A stretch of DNA of 29,741 nucleotides from Candidatus Woesearchaeota archaeon (GTDB lineage Archaea > Nanobdellota > Nanobdellia > Woesearchaeales > B54-G15): NCBI GenBank assembly GCA_003648985.1, contig QMQQ01000002.1:1-29741 (forward strand), written 5' to 3'. A program made the position numbers and the translations under genes. Of the stretch, positions 15,066-22,836 are shown in pieces. Position 1 is the stretch's first letter, and every line of letters begins with the position of its first letter. A model generated the notes under the pieces. The model was not told the origin of the DNA. It worked only from the letters and a program-made list of their open reading frames with translations, and did no database searches.

Positions 15066-16304
15066 ATGCAGCCTAAATGTCTGAGATGCAAAGGTAGGGG
15101 TTTCTGCGGTAGAATTGTTTGCCCTATGGTTGCAAAAGCATCAGCTCTTTTTAGAATTAGTGAACAAATCAAGCTAAAAGAAAATTTTTCAGGAGATGCA
15201 CCAGCACCCTTTGTTGGAAGGATTGGATATCCGTTTGTAAATGTTGGAGTTCTTGCTTTACAAGAGCAGAGAGATGACGCTTGGCTATTCGATGCACCAA
15301 GATATTGGGCAATGAAAAGCTATAGCATTGATCAAATAATGGTTTATAGAAGCAGTTTAGTCAATTCAAGAACAAATTTGCATGTTGGCTCTGTTAAGTC
15401 TGATAAATCAAGGCTTGTTGAGCTTGAACAGGAAATTGCTTTAGCTGAAAAGCCAGTTGATGTTGAGGTCTGGCTTAAGAAAAGACCGGTTTTTAGACTT
15501 AATTTTAATGCTGTTGAAATGCCGAGTGGTCCTGTTGCATATTTAAAAAAAGCAAAACTGATTGAAAATCCACTTATTCCAAGAAAAATTGAAAAGGCAT
15601 ATGCTGACTATAACTTAAAGGCAGAGGAGGCTGTGTTTCATCTCTATGAGAGCGGTTTTGATGAAAACAAGCTCGCAAAAGCATTAAGCGTTGGTTGTTT
15701 TGGGGTTAAAACACAAAGAAAGCTTGTGCCTACAAGGTGGAGCATTACAGCTGTTGATGATATTATATCGAAAAGGCTCATCAAGATAGTCAAAGATTTT
15801 AATTTTCAAGACTATGCCTTATTTTTCGATGGATATCTAGGAAACTACTATATGATCCTGTTCTTTCCTTCTATCTGGCGGTATGAATTGTTTGAGATAT
15901 ATGCTCCAAAAGTAAGCTGGAATCAATCAAATCAATTGCAATATACAACAGATTATGAAGGAAATTTTGGCAGGAAAACCTATGCTGAAAACTGCGCTGG
16001 TGGTTATTATACTGTAAGGCTTGCTATACTTGAAAAGCTGAGAAGCATGAAGCGACAAGCAAGTGTTTTAGCATTACGCTTTATAACAGGAGAATACTAT
16101 GTTCCTCTCGGTGTTTGGGTAACGAGAGAGGCTGCAAGAAAAAGCTTGCAAGGAAAAGGTGTTTGCTTTAGTTCAATGGAGTTAATGCTTAAATATGCTT
16201 CTGATTTCGCACAGAAAAAATTTGGAATAGACTTAAACAAAATCTTTGAACAAAGCAAACTGTTAAGAGAATTAAAAGAACAAAAAAAGATAGCTGATTT
16301 TTGA
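15066..16304 (+). CDS. nre: Nre-family archaeal DNA repair protein
   Basis: A 412-aa protein of the archaeal Nre family. It opens with a C4 zinc motif (Cys5, Cys8, Cys14, Cys19 in PKCLRCKGRGFCGRIVCP) and contains SGDAPAPFVGRIGYPFVNVG, RPVFRLNF, the GVKTQRKLVPTRWSITAVDD segment and ENCAGGYYTVRLAILE. Haloarchaeal NreA takes part in repair of DNA damage caused by alkylating or crosslinking agents and binds PCNA through a C-terminal PIP box. Here the last residues are EQKKIADF, a Q-x-x-I-x-x-F that fits a PIP box lacking the final aromatic residue. A TATA-like CTTTTTATTTTT at about 15036-15047 precedes the ATG by 25 nt. Confidence 0.92.
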   Translation: MQPKCLRCKGRGFCGRIVCPMVAKASALFRISEQIKLKENFSGDAPAPFVGRIGYPFVNVGVLALQEQRDDAWLFDAPRYWAMKSYSIDQIMVYRSSLVNSRTNLHVGSVKSDKSRLVELEQEIALAEKPVDVEVWLKKRPVFRLNFNAVEMPSGPVAYLKKAKLIENPLIPRKIEKAYADYNLKAEEAVFHLYESGFDENKLAKALSVGCFGVKTQRKLVPTRWSITAVDDIISKRLIKIVKDFNFQDYALFFDGYLGNYYMILFFPSIWRYELFEIYAPKVSWNQSNQLQYTTDYEGNFGRKTYAENCAGGYYTVRLAILEKLRSMKRQASVLALRFITGEYYVPLGVWVTREAARKSLQGKGVCFSSMELMLKYASDFAQKKFGIDLNKIFEQSKLLRELKEQKKIADF

Positions 16305-16312
16305 ATTGTTCC

Positions 16313-16756
16313 TTATTTCACTTTTACTTTGATTTCTTTTTTCTTTTTCTTTTCTGGTTTTGCTCTCGGAATTCTTATTCTGAGAACACCTTTCTCAAGC
16401 TTTGCTTCTGCTTTTTCTGGAATAACTTTCACTGGCAAGCTGAAATATCTTCTAAATCCTGCAAAACCCCTTTCCTGTCTAAAATAACCTTTTTTCTTTT
16501 CGATGATTTCCTTCTTTTTTTCGGCTTTGATGTCAATGCTGTCTTCTGTGATGTTTAGCTGAACGTCTTCCTTATCAATACCAGGCAGCTCTACATTAAT
16601 GATTACTTCTTTATCTGTTACTTGAATATCTGCTAAAGGCTCTCTAAATCCTGCTGTTACTGGCGTAATTGGTTTTCTAAATTCTCTTAACAAGCGCTCC
16701 ATCCTTTCCATTTCTTGTTTAAATCGTTTTTGCATTTCCTCAAAGATATCCCGCAT
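16313..16756 (-). CDS. hsp20: Small heat-shock protein, Hsp20/alpha-crystallin family
   Basis: A 147-aa chaperone: a charged N-terminal helix (about 1-28), the alpha-crystallin domain from about residue 40 (ADIQVTDKEVIINVELPGID to LEKGVLRIRIPR) and a Lys-rich tail ending in IKVKVK, a possible IxV-type oligomerisation motif. It prevents aggregation of unfolded proteins without ATP. A GGTGAT ribosome binding site lies just before the ATG, and AGTTTATAATTC at about 16788-16799 is the TATA box. It faces the end of the Nre gene with 8 nt between the stops. Confidence 0.94.
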   Translation of the reverse strand: MRDIFEEMQKRFKQEMERMERLLREFRKPITPVTAGFREPLADIQVTDKEVIINVELPGIDKEDVQLNITEDSIDIKAEKKKEIIEKKKGYFRQERGFAGFRRYFSLPVKVIPEKAEAKLEKGVLRIRIPRAKPEKKKKKEIKVKVK

Positions 16757-16842
16757 TTTTTATCACCACAAAAAGAAATCTTGATTTGAATTATAAACTT
16801 TTTTGTAATCCAACTTCGAAAGAAAAAAGAAAAATAGGATTA

Positions 16843-17511
16843 CTACTTAAATTCAGCAAGTTCAGCTTTTATAGCTTCACTTACTGTTATTGCAAATTCT
16901 TCAGCTGCCATTGGACCCTGCGCTGTTATGATTTTCCCATCTGTTACTACATGTTTATTGATATAGATAGCACCGTAGTTAGCTAACAGTTTTATGTACT
17001 CTTCCTCTGGCCATACTGTTGCTTTAACACCATCGAGAATTCCTGCTTCTGCCAATATCGTCGGTGCTAAGCATATTGCTGCAATAATCTTTCCTTTTTC
17101 ATCTGCGCTGCTGATTAGTTCATTCAATCCCTTTGTTCCTGCAAGGTTTGATCGCGTACCTGGACCACCAATGATAACCACAGCAATATAATCATCGACA
17201 TTTACATTAGCAATTGGCATTGTTTCTACAGTAAAGCCAGACGTTGCTGTTGCAGTGCCGCCATTGGGTGAAGCTACATCAACAGCAACACCTTCTGTTT
17301 CAAGTGCATCCCTAACTTTACTGTATTCTACTGGCTGAAAATCTTTCTGAGCTACTATTAAAAGAACCTTTCCAGATTCTTCCTGCTCCTTAACTTCAAT
17401 TACCGGTTGTGATGTTGTCTGTATTGTTGGTTTTTTACATCCAAAAATCAACAAAGCTATAAACAAAATCCCCATTACAAACAAAATCCTTTTTCCAATC
17501 ATTTTTACCAT
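16843..17511 (-). CDS. Lipid-anchored DJ-1/PfpI-family protein
   Basis: A 222-aa protein. The N-terminus has a hydrophobic helix ending in a lipobox-like IFGC with Cys25, followed by a linker rich in Thr, Gln and Glu (to about 47). The rest is a DJ-1/PfpI domain: VLLIVAQKDFQPVEY with Glu62, IIGGPGTRSNLAG, the nucleophile elbow AAICLAPTILAEAG with Cys147, and KATVWPEE. Members are known as proteases, glyoxalases or chaperones, so the activity is open. Most are cytoplasmic; export and a lipid anchor are unusual. The ATG at 17511 (or 17502) is served by the TATA element shared with nth. Hsp20 follows after 86 nt with its own promoter. Confidence 0.86.
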   Translation of the reverse strand: MVKMIGKRILFVMGILFIALLIFGCKKPTIQTTSQPVIEVKEQEESGKVLLIVAQKDFQPVEYSKVRDALETEGVAVDVASPNGGTATATSGFTVETMPIANVNVDDYIAVVIIGGPGTRSNLAGTKGLNELISSADEKGKIIAAICLAPTILAEAGILDGVKATVWPEEEYIKLLANYGAIYINKHVVTDGKIITAQGPMAAEEFAITVSEAIKAELAEFK

Positions 17512-17534
17512 GTTTTTTAATTAAGTGCGTTAAG

Positions 17535-17547
17535 CTTAAATAAATTT
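17535..17547. promoter_or_regulatory. Shared bidirectional TATA element (nth / DJ-1 lipoprotein)
   Basis: CTTAAATAAATTT is the only good TATA candidate between the two divergent ATGs, which are 56 nt apart. Its centre is about 27 nt from the nth ATG and 30 nt from the DJ-1 gene ATG. Both distances fit leaderless transcription, so one A/T element may direct both genes. Confidence 0.5.
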
Positions 17548-17567
17548 CTTTCTATAATTTCAAATCA

Positions 17568-18233
17568 ATGCAGAAGAAAATAAAGAAAGAAAGAAAAAAA
17601 GTGCAAGTAAAAAGAGTAAAGCAAATAATTAGCTTGCTCAGAAAAGAGATTGGCAAAACTACTACAGCAGTTCATAGTAAAAACCCATTTAAAGTCCTGA
17701 TTGCAACCTTGCTTTCTCAAAGAACAAAGGACATTAATACTGAAAAAGCTGTTAAGAACTTGTTTTCAAGATTTAATTCAATAAGAGATTTTCTCAAAGC
17801 TGACATAAAAGAGATCGAGAAATTAATAAGGTGCGTCGGATTCTTCAAAGTAAAAGCAAAACGAATAAAGAAACTGGCAAAAATTATTCATGAAAAATAT
17901 CACGGTAAAGTGCCGAAAGATTTTGATAGGTTGGTTAAACTTCCTGGCGTCGGTAGAAAAACAGCAAATTGCGTTCTTGTTTACGGCTATAGGATTCCTG
18001 CCATACCTGTAGATACGCATGTGCACAAGATAAGCAACAGGCTTGGCTTGGTCAAAACAAAAACGCCAGAGCAAACAGAAATGGCTTTAAAAAAAGTTGT
18101 ACCAAAAGAATATTGGATCGAGTTAAATGAGCTAATGGTGAAATTCGGCCAAAGAAAATGTCTTCCTAGAAACCCAAAATGCAGTGAATGTTCGCTCAAA
18201 AAAATTTGCGCATATAAAAAAGCAAGAAAATAA
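17568..18233 (+). CDS. nth: Endonuclease III, DNA glycosylase/AP lyase
   Basis: A 221-aa base-excision repair enzyme that removes oxidised pyrimidines and cuts the abasic site. The helix-hairpin-helix is LPGVGRKTANCVL with catalytic Lys131, the catalytic Asp149 is in PVDTHVHKISNRLG, and the C-terminal [4Fe-4S] loop has Cys198, Cys205, Cys208 and Cys214 (C-x6-C-x2-C-x5-C). The first 15 residues are very basic. Its stop directly abuts the end of the opposite-strand Nramp gene. It is predicted to be leaderless. Confidence 0.96.
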   Translation: MQKKIKKERKKVQVKRVKQIISLLRKEIGKTTTAVHSKNPFKVLIATLLSQRTKDINTEKAVKNLFSRFNSIRDFLKADIKEIEKLIRCVGFFKVKAKRIKKLAKIIHEKYHGKVPKDFDRLVKLPGVGRKTANCVLVYGYRIPAIPVDTHVHKISNRLGLVKTKTPEQTEMALKKVVPKEYWIELNELMVKFGQRKCLPRNPKCSECSLKKICAYKKARK

Positions 18234-19445
18234 TCATATTATGCTTGTTATAAAAAATACATCAAGTGCGCATAGGATTAATATTAATCCAAATGCAATA
18301 ATAGTCTGGGTCTTTGTATTTCTGTACTGTTTCATAATCTTTTTGCTACTACAAAGCTTAAGCAACACTACTATTACAAAAGGCGTTAAAAAGCCATTCA
18401 AAACCTGAGAATAATAAAGGAATTTCACTGGATTTATAGGAATAAAAGAAACAAATGCTCCAAGTAAGAGGGATGTAATGATTGTAAAATAAAATCCCTT
18501 TGCAAATCTTGGCTTTTTGTCAAGGCCTTCATGCCAACCGAATAATCCAGAAATAGCATATGCAGTACTACCAGCTATTACAGGCAAGGCTAGAAAACCA
18601 GAAAAGATTATACCAAAAGAAAACAACAAATAAGCTAATTCTCCTGCCAACGGTCTTAGAGCCAAAGCTGCGTGTGCTGGAGTGCTGACAACTGTATTAG
18701 ATGAAAATAATGTCGCAGCAGCAGCTATGATTATAAATCCAGCTATCACATTTGACCAAAGCATTCCTAGAATAGTATCAAGTTTCATCTCTTTTGCTAC
18801 GAATATGGTTTTATGTTCCTCTAGTTCATCCGATGCCTGCCAGAATAACATATAAGGTGCAATTGTTGTTCCGATTATGCCAATAGCTACTGGAATAAAA
18901 CCAGAACTTGGAAACGACGGTACAAATCCCTTCAAGATAGAAATCCAATCAGGTTTTGTAAGAATTGCAGATATTACATAGAACACAAGAAGAAAAGTCA
19001 GACCAAGCAAGAAAGTTCTGATTGTTTTGTATTTTTTGAAAATAATAAGATAACTTAGCAATAAAGCGATTGGTATTGTAAAAATTGTCCAATTTATTCC
19101 AGTCATCAAACCAATCACAGAAGCAATTCCAGCTATATCTGCAGAAATGGTTATAAGATTGGCAACAGCAAGAACAGCTATCACTATAGTAGCTATTGTC
19201 TTGCCGTCATGTTGTTTTATTAAAGACGCCAATCCTTTTCGTTTGACTAAAGCAATCCTTGCTGCCATCTCTTGCACAACAGCCATAATAGGAGTACACA
19301 GCAACAGTATCCAAAGAGGAGCATAACCAAAAAGCGAGCCTGCGATTGTATAGGTAATTATTCCTGCTGGATCATTATCAGCACCACCAGTTATTAACCC
19401 AGGACCAATTTTAACCTCATTCCCCTTTTTTGATTTTCTGAACAT
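18234..19445 (-). CDS. Nramp (SLC11)-family divalent metal transporter, variant metal site
   Basis: A 403-aa membrane protein with about 11 hydrophobic segments and the SLC11/Nramp layout. The first helix has GGADNDPAGIITYT where classical transporters have DPGN, so the Asp stays but the Asn ligand position is Gly. The sixth helix has GTTIAPYMLFWQ where classical ones have MPH, so the metal-binding Met is Ala and the His is Tyr. Loss of the Met is known in the Nramp-related Mg2+ transporters and other distant clades, so the substrate may be Mg2+ or another ion rather than Mn2+/Fe2+ (inference). AAAATTTATATT at about 19468-19480 is a TATA box 28 nt from the ATG. Confidence 0.85.
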   Translation of the reverse strand: MFRKSKKGNEVKIGPGLITGGADNDPAGIITYTIAGSLFGYAPLWILLLCTPIMAVVQEMAARIALVKRKGLASLIKQHDGKTIATIVIAVLAVANLITISADIAGIASVIGLMTGINWTIFTIPIALLLSYLIIFKKYKTIRTFLLGLTFLLVFYVISAILTKPDWISILKGFVPSFPSSGFIPVAIGIIGTTIAPYMLFWQASDELEEHKTIFVAKEMKLDTILGMLWSNVIAGFIIIAAAATLFSSNTVVSTPAHAALALRPLAGELAYLLFSFGIIFSGFLALPVIAGSTAYAISGLFGWHEGLDKKPRFAKGFYFTIITSLLLGAFVSFIPINPVKFLYYSQVLNGFLTPFVIVVLLKLCSSKKIMKQYRNTKTQTIIAFGLILILCALDVFFITSII

Positions 19446-19558
19446 ATTCTAAGAGCAGTTCTCCAGAATATAAATTTTGCTTTAAACTGAAAAGCAAAAC
19501 CAAAACCTAAAGTAAAATAAAGAAAAGATTAAATTTAAGTTTTGATTTACTTGCTTTA

Positions 19559-20050
19559 ATGAGACCGACAAAAGAACAGTACTATCTTAATATAGCGCGA
19601 GAGGTTGCTACAAGAGCAACGTGTTTAAGGCGAAAGTTTGGAGCAATTATTGTAAAGAATGACACCATTCTGTCTACTGGCTATACAGGTGCTCCAAGAA
19701 AAACTGCGAATTGCATTGATTTGGGTGTTTGTCCAAGGCAGAAGGCAGGCATTCCTCCTGGTCAAAGATATGAGCTGTGCAGAAGCGTTCATGCTGAAAT
19801 GAATGCTATAATTAACGCAGCAAGAAGCGGGGTTTCTATTCTCGGAGGAACCATGTATGTATATATGATTGACTTGGTTGGCGACGCAAAAAATATTGAG
19901 CTGAGACCTTGCAAACTATGCAGAAGAATGATAATAAATACCGGAATAAACGAGGTAATAATGAGCGATGGTGAACGATTAGCTAGACACAAAGTTGAGG
20001 ATTGGATAAAAGAAGAAGACAAAATTGATTTAAAAAGTAAGGGATATTAA
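19559..20050 (+). CDS. dCMP deaminase
   Basis: A 163-aa zinc deaminase of the dCMP deaminase/ComEB type that makes dUMP for thymidylate synthesis. The zinc and catalytic residues are His78 and Glu80 (VHAEMNAII) and Cys118, Cys121 (RPCKLCRRM). The insert with CIDLGVCPRQKAGIPPGQRY, including extra Cys, is typical of this subfamily, which can bind a second zinc. ATTAAATTTAAG at about 19527-19538 lies 27 nt before the ATG and predicts a leaderless mRNA. Confidence 0.94.
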   Translation: MRPTKEQYYLNIAREVATRATCLRRKFGAIIVKNDTILSTGYTGAPRKTANCIDLGVCPRQKAGIPPGQRYELCRSVHAEMNAIINAARSGVSILGGTMYVYMIDLVGDAKNIELRPCKLCRRMIINTGINEVIMSDGERLARHKVEDWIKEEDKIDLKSKGY

Positions 20051-20098
20051 ACAGAATTGAGAAAAAAATTTATACCTTCAAAACATTTCGTTTTTAGA

Positions 20099-20470
20099 AT
20101 GAGGATTAGCAAGAAGCACCTCTTTGTTTTATTTGCCCTGTATCAGTATCTTCGTGAAGCAAACAAGCAATTTCAAAAGGCGCCGCTTACTGTTTCAGTG
20201 TCAAAAATTGTTTTTATAGAGCTTTTGAAAAAATTAAAACTTGCAGATAAAAGCGAACGGGCACTTTACAAAAATCTTGAAGTTCTGGAAAAGAAAAAGC
20301 TATTGCAATATGAAAATCGCTTTCTCAAACCGACAAAAAGAGGATTGAAACTGTATAAAAAAATGTTGGAAGAGTTTGAGCCTTATTTCCACCTTATGCA
20401 TACGATAAAAGGCAATGTTGCAAAATTAACAAGAAAAGCTCAAACATTCTTTAAACAAGAAAACATTTAA
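20099..20470 (+). CDS. Small winged-helix-like protein, probable DNA-binding regulator
   Basis: A 123-aa protein starting MRISKKHLFVLFALYQYLRE. Helices, a LTVSVSKIVFIELLKKLKLA segment and the wing-like KNLEVLEKKKLLQYENRFL followed by PTKRGLKLYKKM resemble a winged helix-turn-helix with a C-terminal dimerisation helix. It has many Lys and no other motif. The frame is open from a TTG at 20057, but AAAATTTATACC at 20065-20076 is a TATA box about 29 nt before the ATG at 20099, so I start there. The target is unknown. It lies between dCMP deaminase and taw3, each with its own promoter. Confidence 0.7.
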   Translation: MRISKKHLFVLFALYQYLREANKQFQKAPLTVSVSKIVFIELLKKLKLADKSERALYKNLEVLEKKKLLQYENRFLKPTKRGLKLYKKMLEEFEPYFHLMHTIKGNVAKLTRKAQTFFKQENI

Positions 20471-20495
20471 AATAAATTCTGCTCAAAAAGAAATC

Positions 20496-21089
20496 ATGGT
20501 AGAGCATTCCAGCAAGAGATTATTCGATTATTGGAAAAAGAAAGCGCTTACAAAAAAAGATAAAAGTAAAAAAGCCGCTATCGATGAACGCATAAAACCA
20601 CTTCTTAACGTAATAAACAAACATCCAAATTTCTACACAACATCGAGCTGTTCTGGAAGAATAGTTTTGCTAGCAACAAATGATTTTAGAAAACCGTATT
20701 CAAAATGGCTTTTTGTTTCGCACGAGAAAACAGATTTAACTCAGCTTAAGGAAGCTTTAAAGGAATTGCCAAAAGAAACGGTCTGGCTAAGACAAGAACC
20801 ACCAATACTTCATGTATGCTGCAGAACCTTAGAAGAAGCAATAAAGCTTGTACAAATCGCAAGAAGTGTCGGCTTTAAAAGAAGTGGAATTCAATCGCTC
20901 GAAAAGAATGCTGTTGAAATCGCGTCAGTTGAAACGCTTGAAATACCAATCGCAGAAAATAAAAAATTAATCGTAACAACAGATCAGTTAGGATTTTTTC
21001 TGAAAAAAGCAAATAAGAAACTTGCTCACGGCTGGAAAAGAATAAAAGAATTAAAAGAAAAATTTGCCATCAGTTTTCAACACGCCTAA
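20496..21089 (+). CDS. taw3: tRNA(Phe) wybutosine-modification methyltransferase Taw3
   Basis: A 197-aa TYW3/Taw3 protein. The family signature is KSKKAAIDERIKPLLNVINK, then HPNFYTTSSCSGRI, later EPPILHVCCRTLEEA and GFKRSGIQSL. It uses S-adenosylmethionine to methylate the tricyclic base next to the anticodon of tRNA-Phe. An ACATTTAAAATAAATT element over the stop codon of the preceding gene (20463-20475) is about 25 nt from the ATG, so the mRNA is probably leaderless. The 3' end overlaps the opposite-strand lipoprotein gene by 20 nt. Confidence 0.92.
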   Translation: MVEHSSKRLFDYWKKKALTKKDKSKKAAIDERIKPLLNVINKHPNFYTTSSCSGRIVLLATNDFRKPYSKWLFVSHEKTDLTQLKEALKELPKETVWLRQEPPILHVCCRTLEEAIKLVQIARSVGFKRSGIQSLEKNAVEIASVETLEIPIAENKKLIVTTDQLGFFLKKANKKLAHGWKRIKELKEKFAISFQHA

Positions 21090-22821
21090 TCTCCTGGTCA
21101 AATCCACCGTACTCATTTCGACTACCATCTTTAATATTGTAAATCACTACACGTTCAAATCCATTTTTATCCTTGTACTCAAAACCAATCAGCTGTCCTT
21201 GAGTAAAAATTCTAAAACTATCATCCCTAGTCAACAAATTTCCTTTGAAAATACGTGTGCTGGTGCCTTTCGCTCTGTTAATTAAATATACAGCAGATTG
21301 GCTCGCTACAATACAAAATTCGCCGTTAGGAAAATAGGCTCCGCCTTTCACTTCAGCGACAGGATACACATCGTTTTCTTCATCAAATACAAAGCTCTCA
21401 AGCTGATCCGTGTTTTGATCATAGATATATAAAACATTACCGGAAGTGAAGTATAACCTTCCATCTTCCGAGTACTTTATGTTTTCATCAAAAATATCTC
21501 CTAGTCCATCTGCTATCTTCCTTGCATAGTTATCTGGATTATTCGGATCATTTAAAAACTGATCAACGTCGCAAAAATAAACCTTGTCATCAGCGCGGAT
21601 CAAAAATTTACCATCTTTAAGTTTGGCTAAGAACTCTTCTCTGTTTTGTCCAAGCTGAGGCGAATAGAAGTTTTTGTTATTCCCGTTGAAAAAGACCAAG
21701 CAATCATTATCTGAATCATAAAATATAGCTACGTTTTTTATCACATATCTGAAATCATATTCGGAGTTAACATCGATTCTTTGCAAATTTATATTACTAG
21801 TATTATCAGGCAAAGCAAAGATGGCTAACCTACCGTGTCCTGTTTTATCCTCAATCTCGCAGATAACACTTCCATTATCTAAATGTCCTAAAATAAAATC
21901 TAAACTTTCATCAGTTAAATCAGTTCTGTAGAAATTCCTATTTTCAGCATCGAAAACACCGAGATCAACTTTCCATCTTCCTATTTCGAAAGATACGAAT
22001 TTTTCACCATAAACTTTACGTAAAAACAGAGGATCATTAATGCCAAAATCTATACCTATTTTGTATACTTTGTTTTTACCTCTGTTGAATACAACAATAT
22101 CTTCTAGTCCGGCAAAACCTCCCCTCATTGTCTCTCCTTGAACTGCTACAATGTTGCCGTCCTTGGAAAAGAGAACTTCATCCGCATTATCCACGTTGCA
22201 TAAATCAGTCTTTTTCCTAGTAGACAGATCTATCGCAAACAAACATCTATTGTCGATATCATACCCGACCACAAGATCTCCTGAAACACCGCTAAGCAAT
22301 TCATCGACATCTAGCGTATTAGTAAGATTTTCAGCAACATTATTTTTAGGGTCTATCAAATACAGATCCCATTGACCTTCTCGCTTAACTTCTAAGATTA
22401 CTTTATTTTTATTAACAATAGCATTATCCCAGTTTTCAGGTGATTGAATAAAACTTTCAATTGTTTGTACAGAACTTAAATTGGATGGGTCACTAAATAG
22501 CAGTTTCTCTCGCGTTCTCAGACTATAGTAACCTCCTATATATCTAAGAATAAAAACATTTATGCCGTCACAAGATCCTAAGAAATTGGGTATAGTCTCC
22601 TCGCTCGGATCAGTTAAACGTTCAATTTGGCTATCTCTGATACCAAAAAGACCAGTCTGATTTAGCGTAAGGTACGCAGCTGAAGAATCTAAATAACAAA
22701 TATTAACATTCTTATTTGGATAGGATCCAATTATTTTCACGCTATGTTCTCCACGAATACAGCTGCTTGCAAATCCAAGAGAAAATAAAAAAGGTAAAAA
22801 AAGGTTCTTCTTCATTCTCAC
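21070..22821 (-). CDS. Secreted lipoprotein with propeller-like repeats
   Basis: A 583-aa protein with a GTG start and a signal peptide ending in FASSC (Cys21 as possible lipid anchor). The mature part is made of repeating four-stranded units: strands such as DGKFLIRADDKVYFCD, EDGRLYFTSGNVLYIYD and NGEFCIVASQSAVYLINR, each followed by an Asp/Asn-rich turn. This indicates a beta-propeller of perhaps seven or more blades, akin to TolB/WD40-type folds, without enzyme motifs. Its ribosome binding site AGGAGGTGA is formed by the last two codons and the stop of the upstream surface-protein gene, with 6 nt to the GTG, so the two are translated from one message and probably work together at the cell surface. 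Confidence 0.75.
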   Translation of the reverse strand: MRMKKNLFLPFLFSLGFASSCIRGEHSVKIIGSYPNKNVNICYLDSSAAYLTLNQTGLFGIRDSQIERLTDPSEETIPNFLGSCDGINVFILRYIGGYYSLRTREKLLFSDPSNLSSVQTIESFIQSPENWDNAIVNKNKVILEVKREGQWDLYLIDPKNNVAENLTNTLDVDELLSGVSGDLVVGYDIDNRCLFAIDLSTRKKTDLCNVDNADEVLFSKDGNIVAVQGETMRGGFAGLEDIVVFNRGKNKVYKIGIDFGINDPLFLRKVYGEKFVSFEIGRWKVDLGVFDAENRNFYRTDLTDESLDFILGHLDNGSVICEIEDKTGHGRLAIFALPDNTSNINLQRIDVNSEYDFRYVIKNVAIFYDSDNDCLVFFNGNNKNFYSPQLGQNREEFLAKLKDGKFLIRADDKVYFCDVDQFLNDPNNPDNYARKIADGLGDIFDENIKYSEDGRLYFTSGNVLYIYDQNTDQLESFVFDEENDVYPVAEVKGGAYFPNGEFCIVASQSAVYLINRAKGTSTRIFKGNLLTRDDSFRIFTQGQLIGFEYKDKNGFERVVIYNIKDGSRNEYGGFDQEIRRVEN

Positions 22822-22827
22822 TTAATT

Positions 22828-22836
22828 TCACCTCCT
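22828..22836 (-). promoter_or_regulatory. Ribosome binding site built from a stop codon
   Basis: AGGAGGTGA encodes Arg-Arg-stop of the surface protein and is also the Shine-Dalgarno sequence of the lipoprotein gene, 6 nt before its GTG. This arrangement fits termination-reinitiation coupling. Confidence 0.7.

Noticed and set aside
20057..20098. TTG start for the winged-helix-like gene
   Set aside because: A TATA box lies inside this stretch, so the transcript should begin at about the ATG at 20099.
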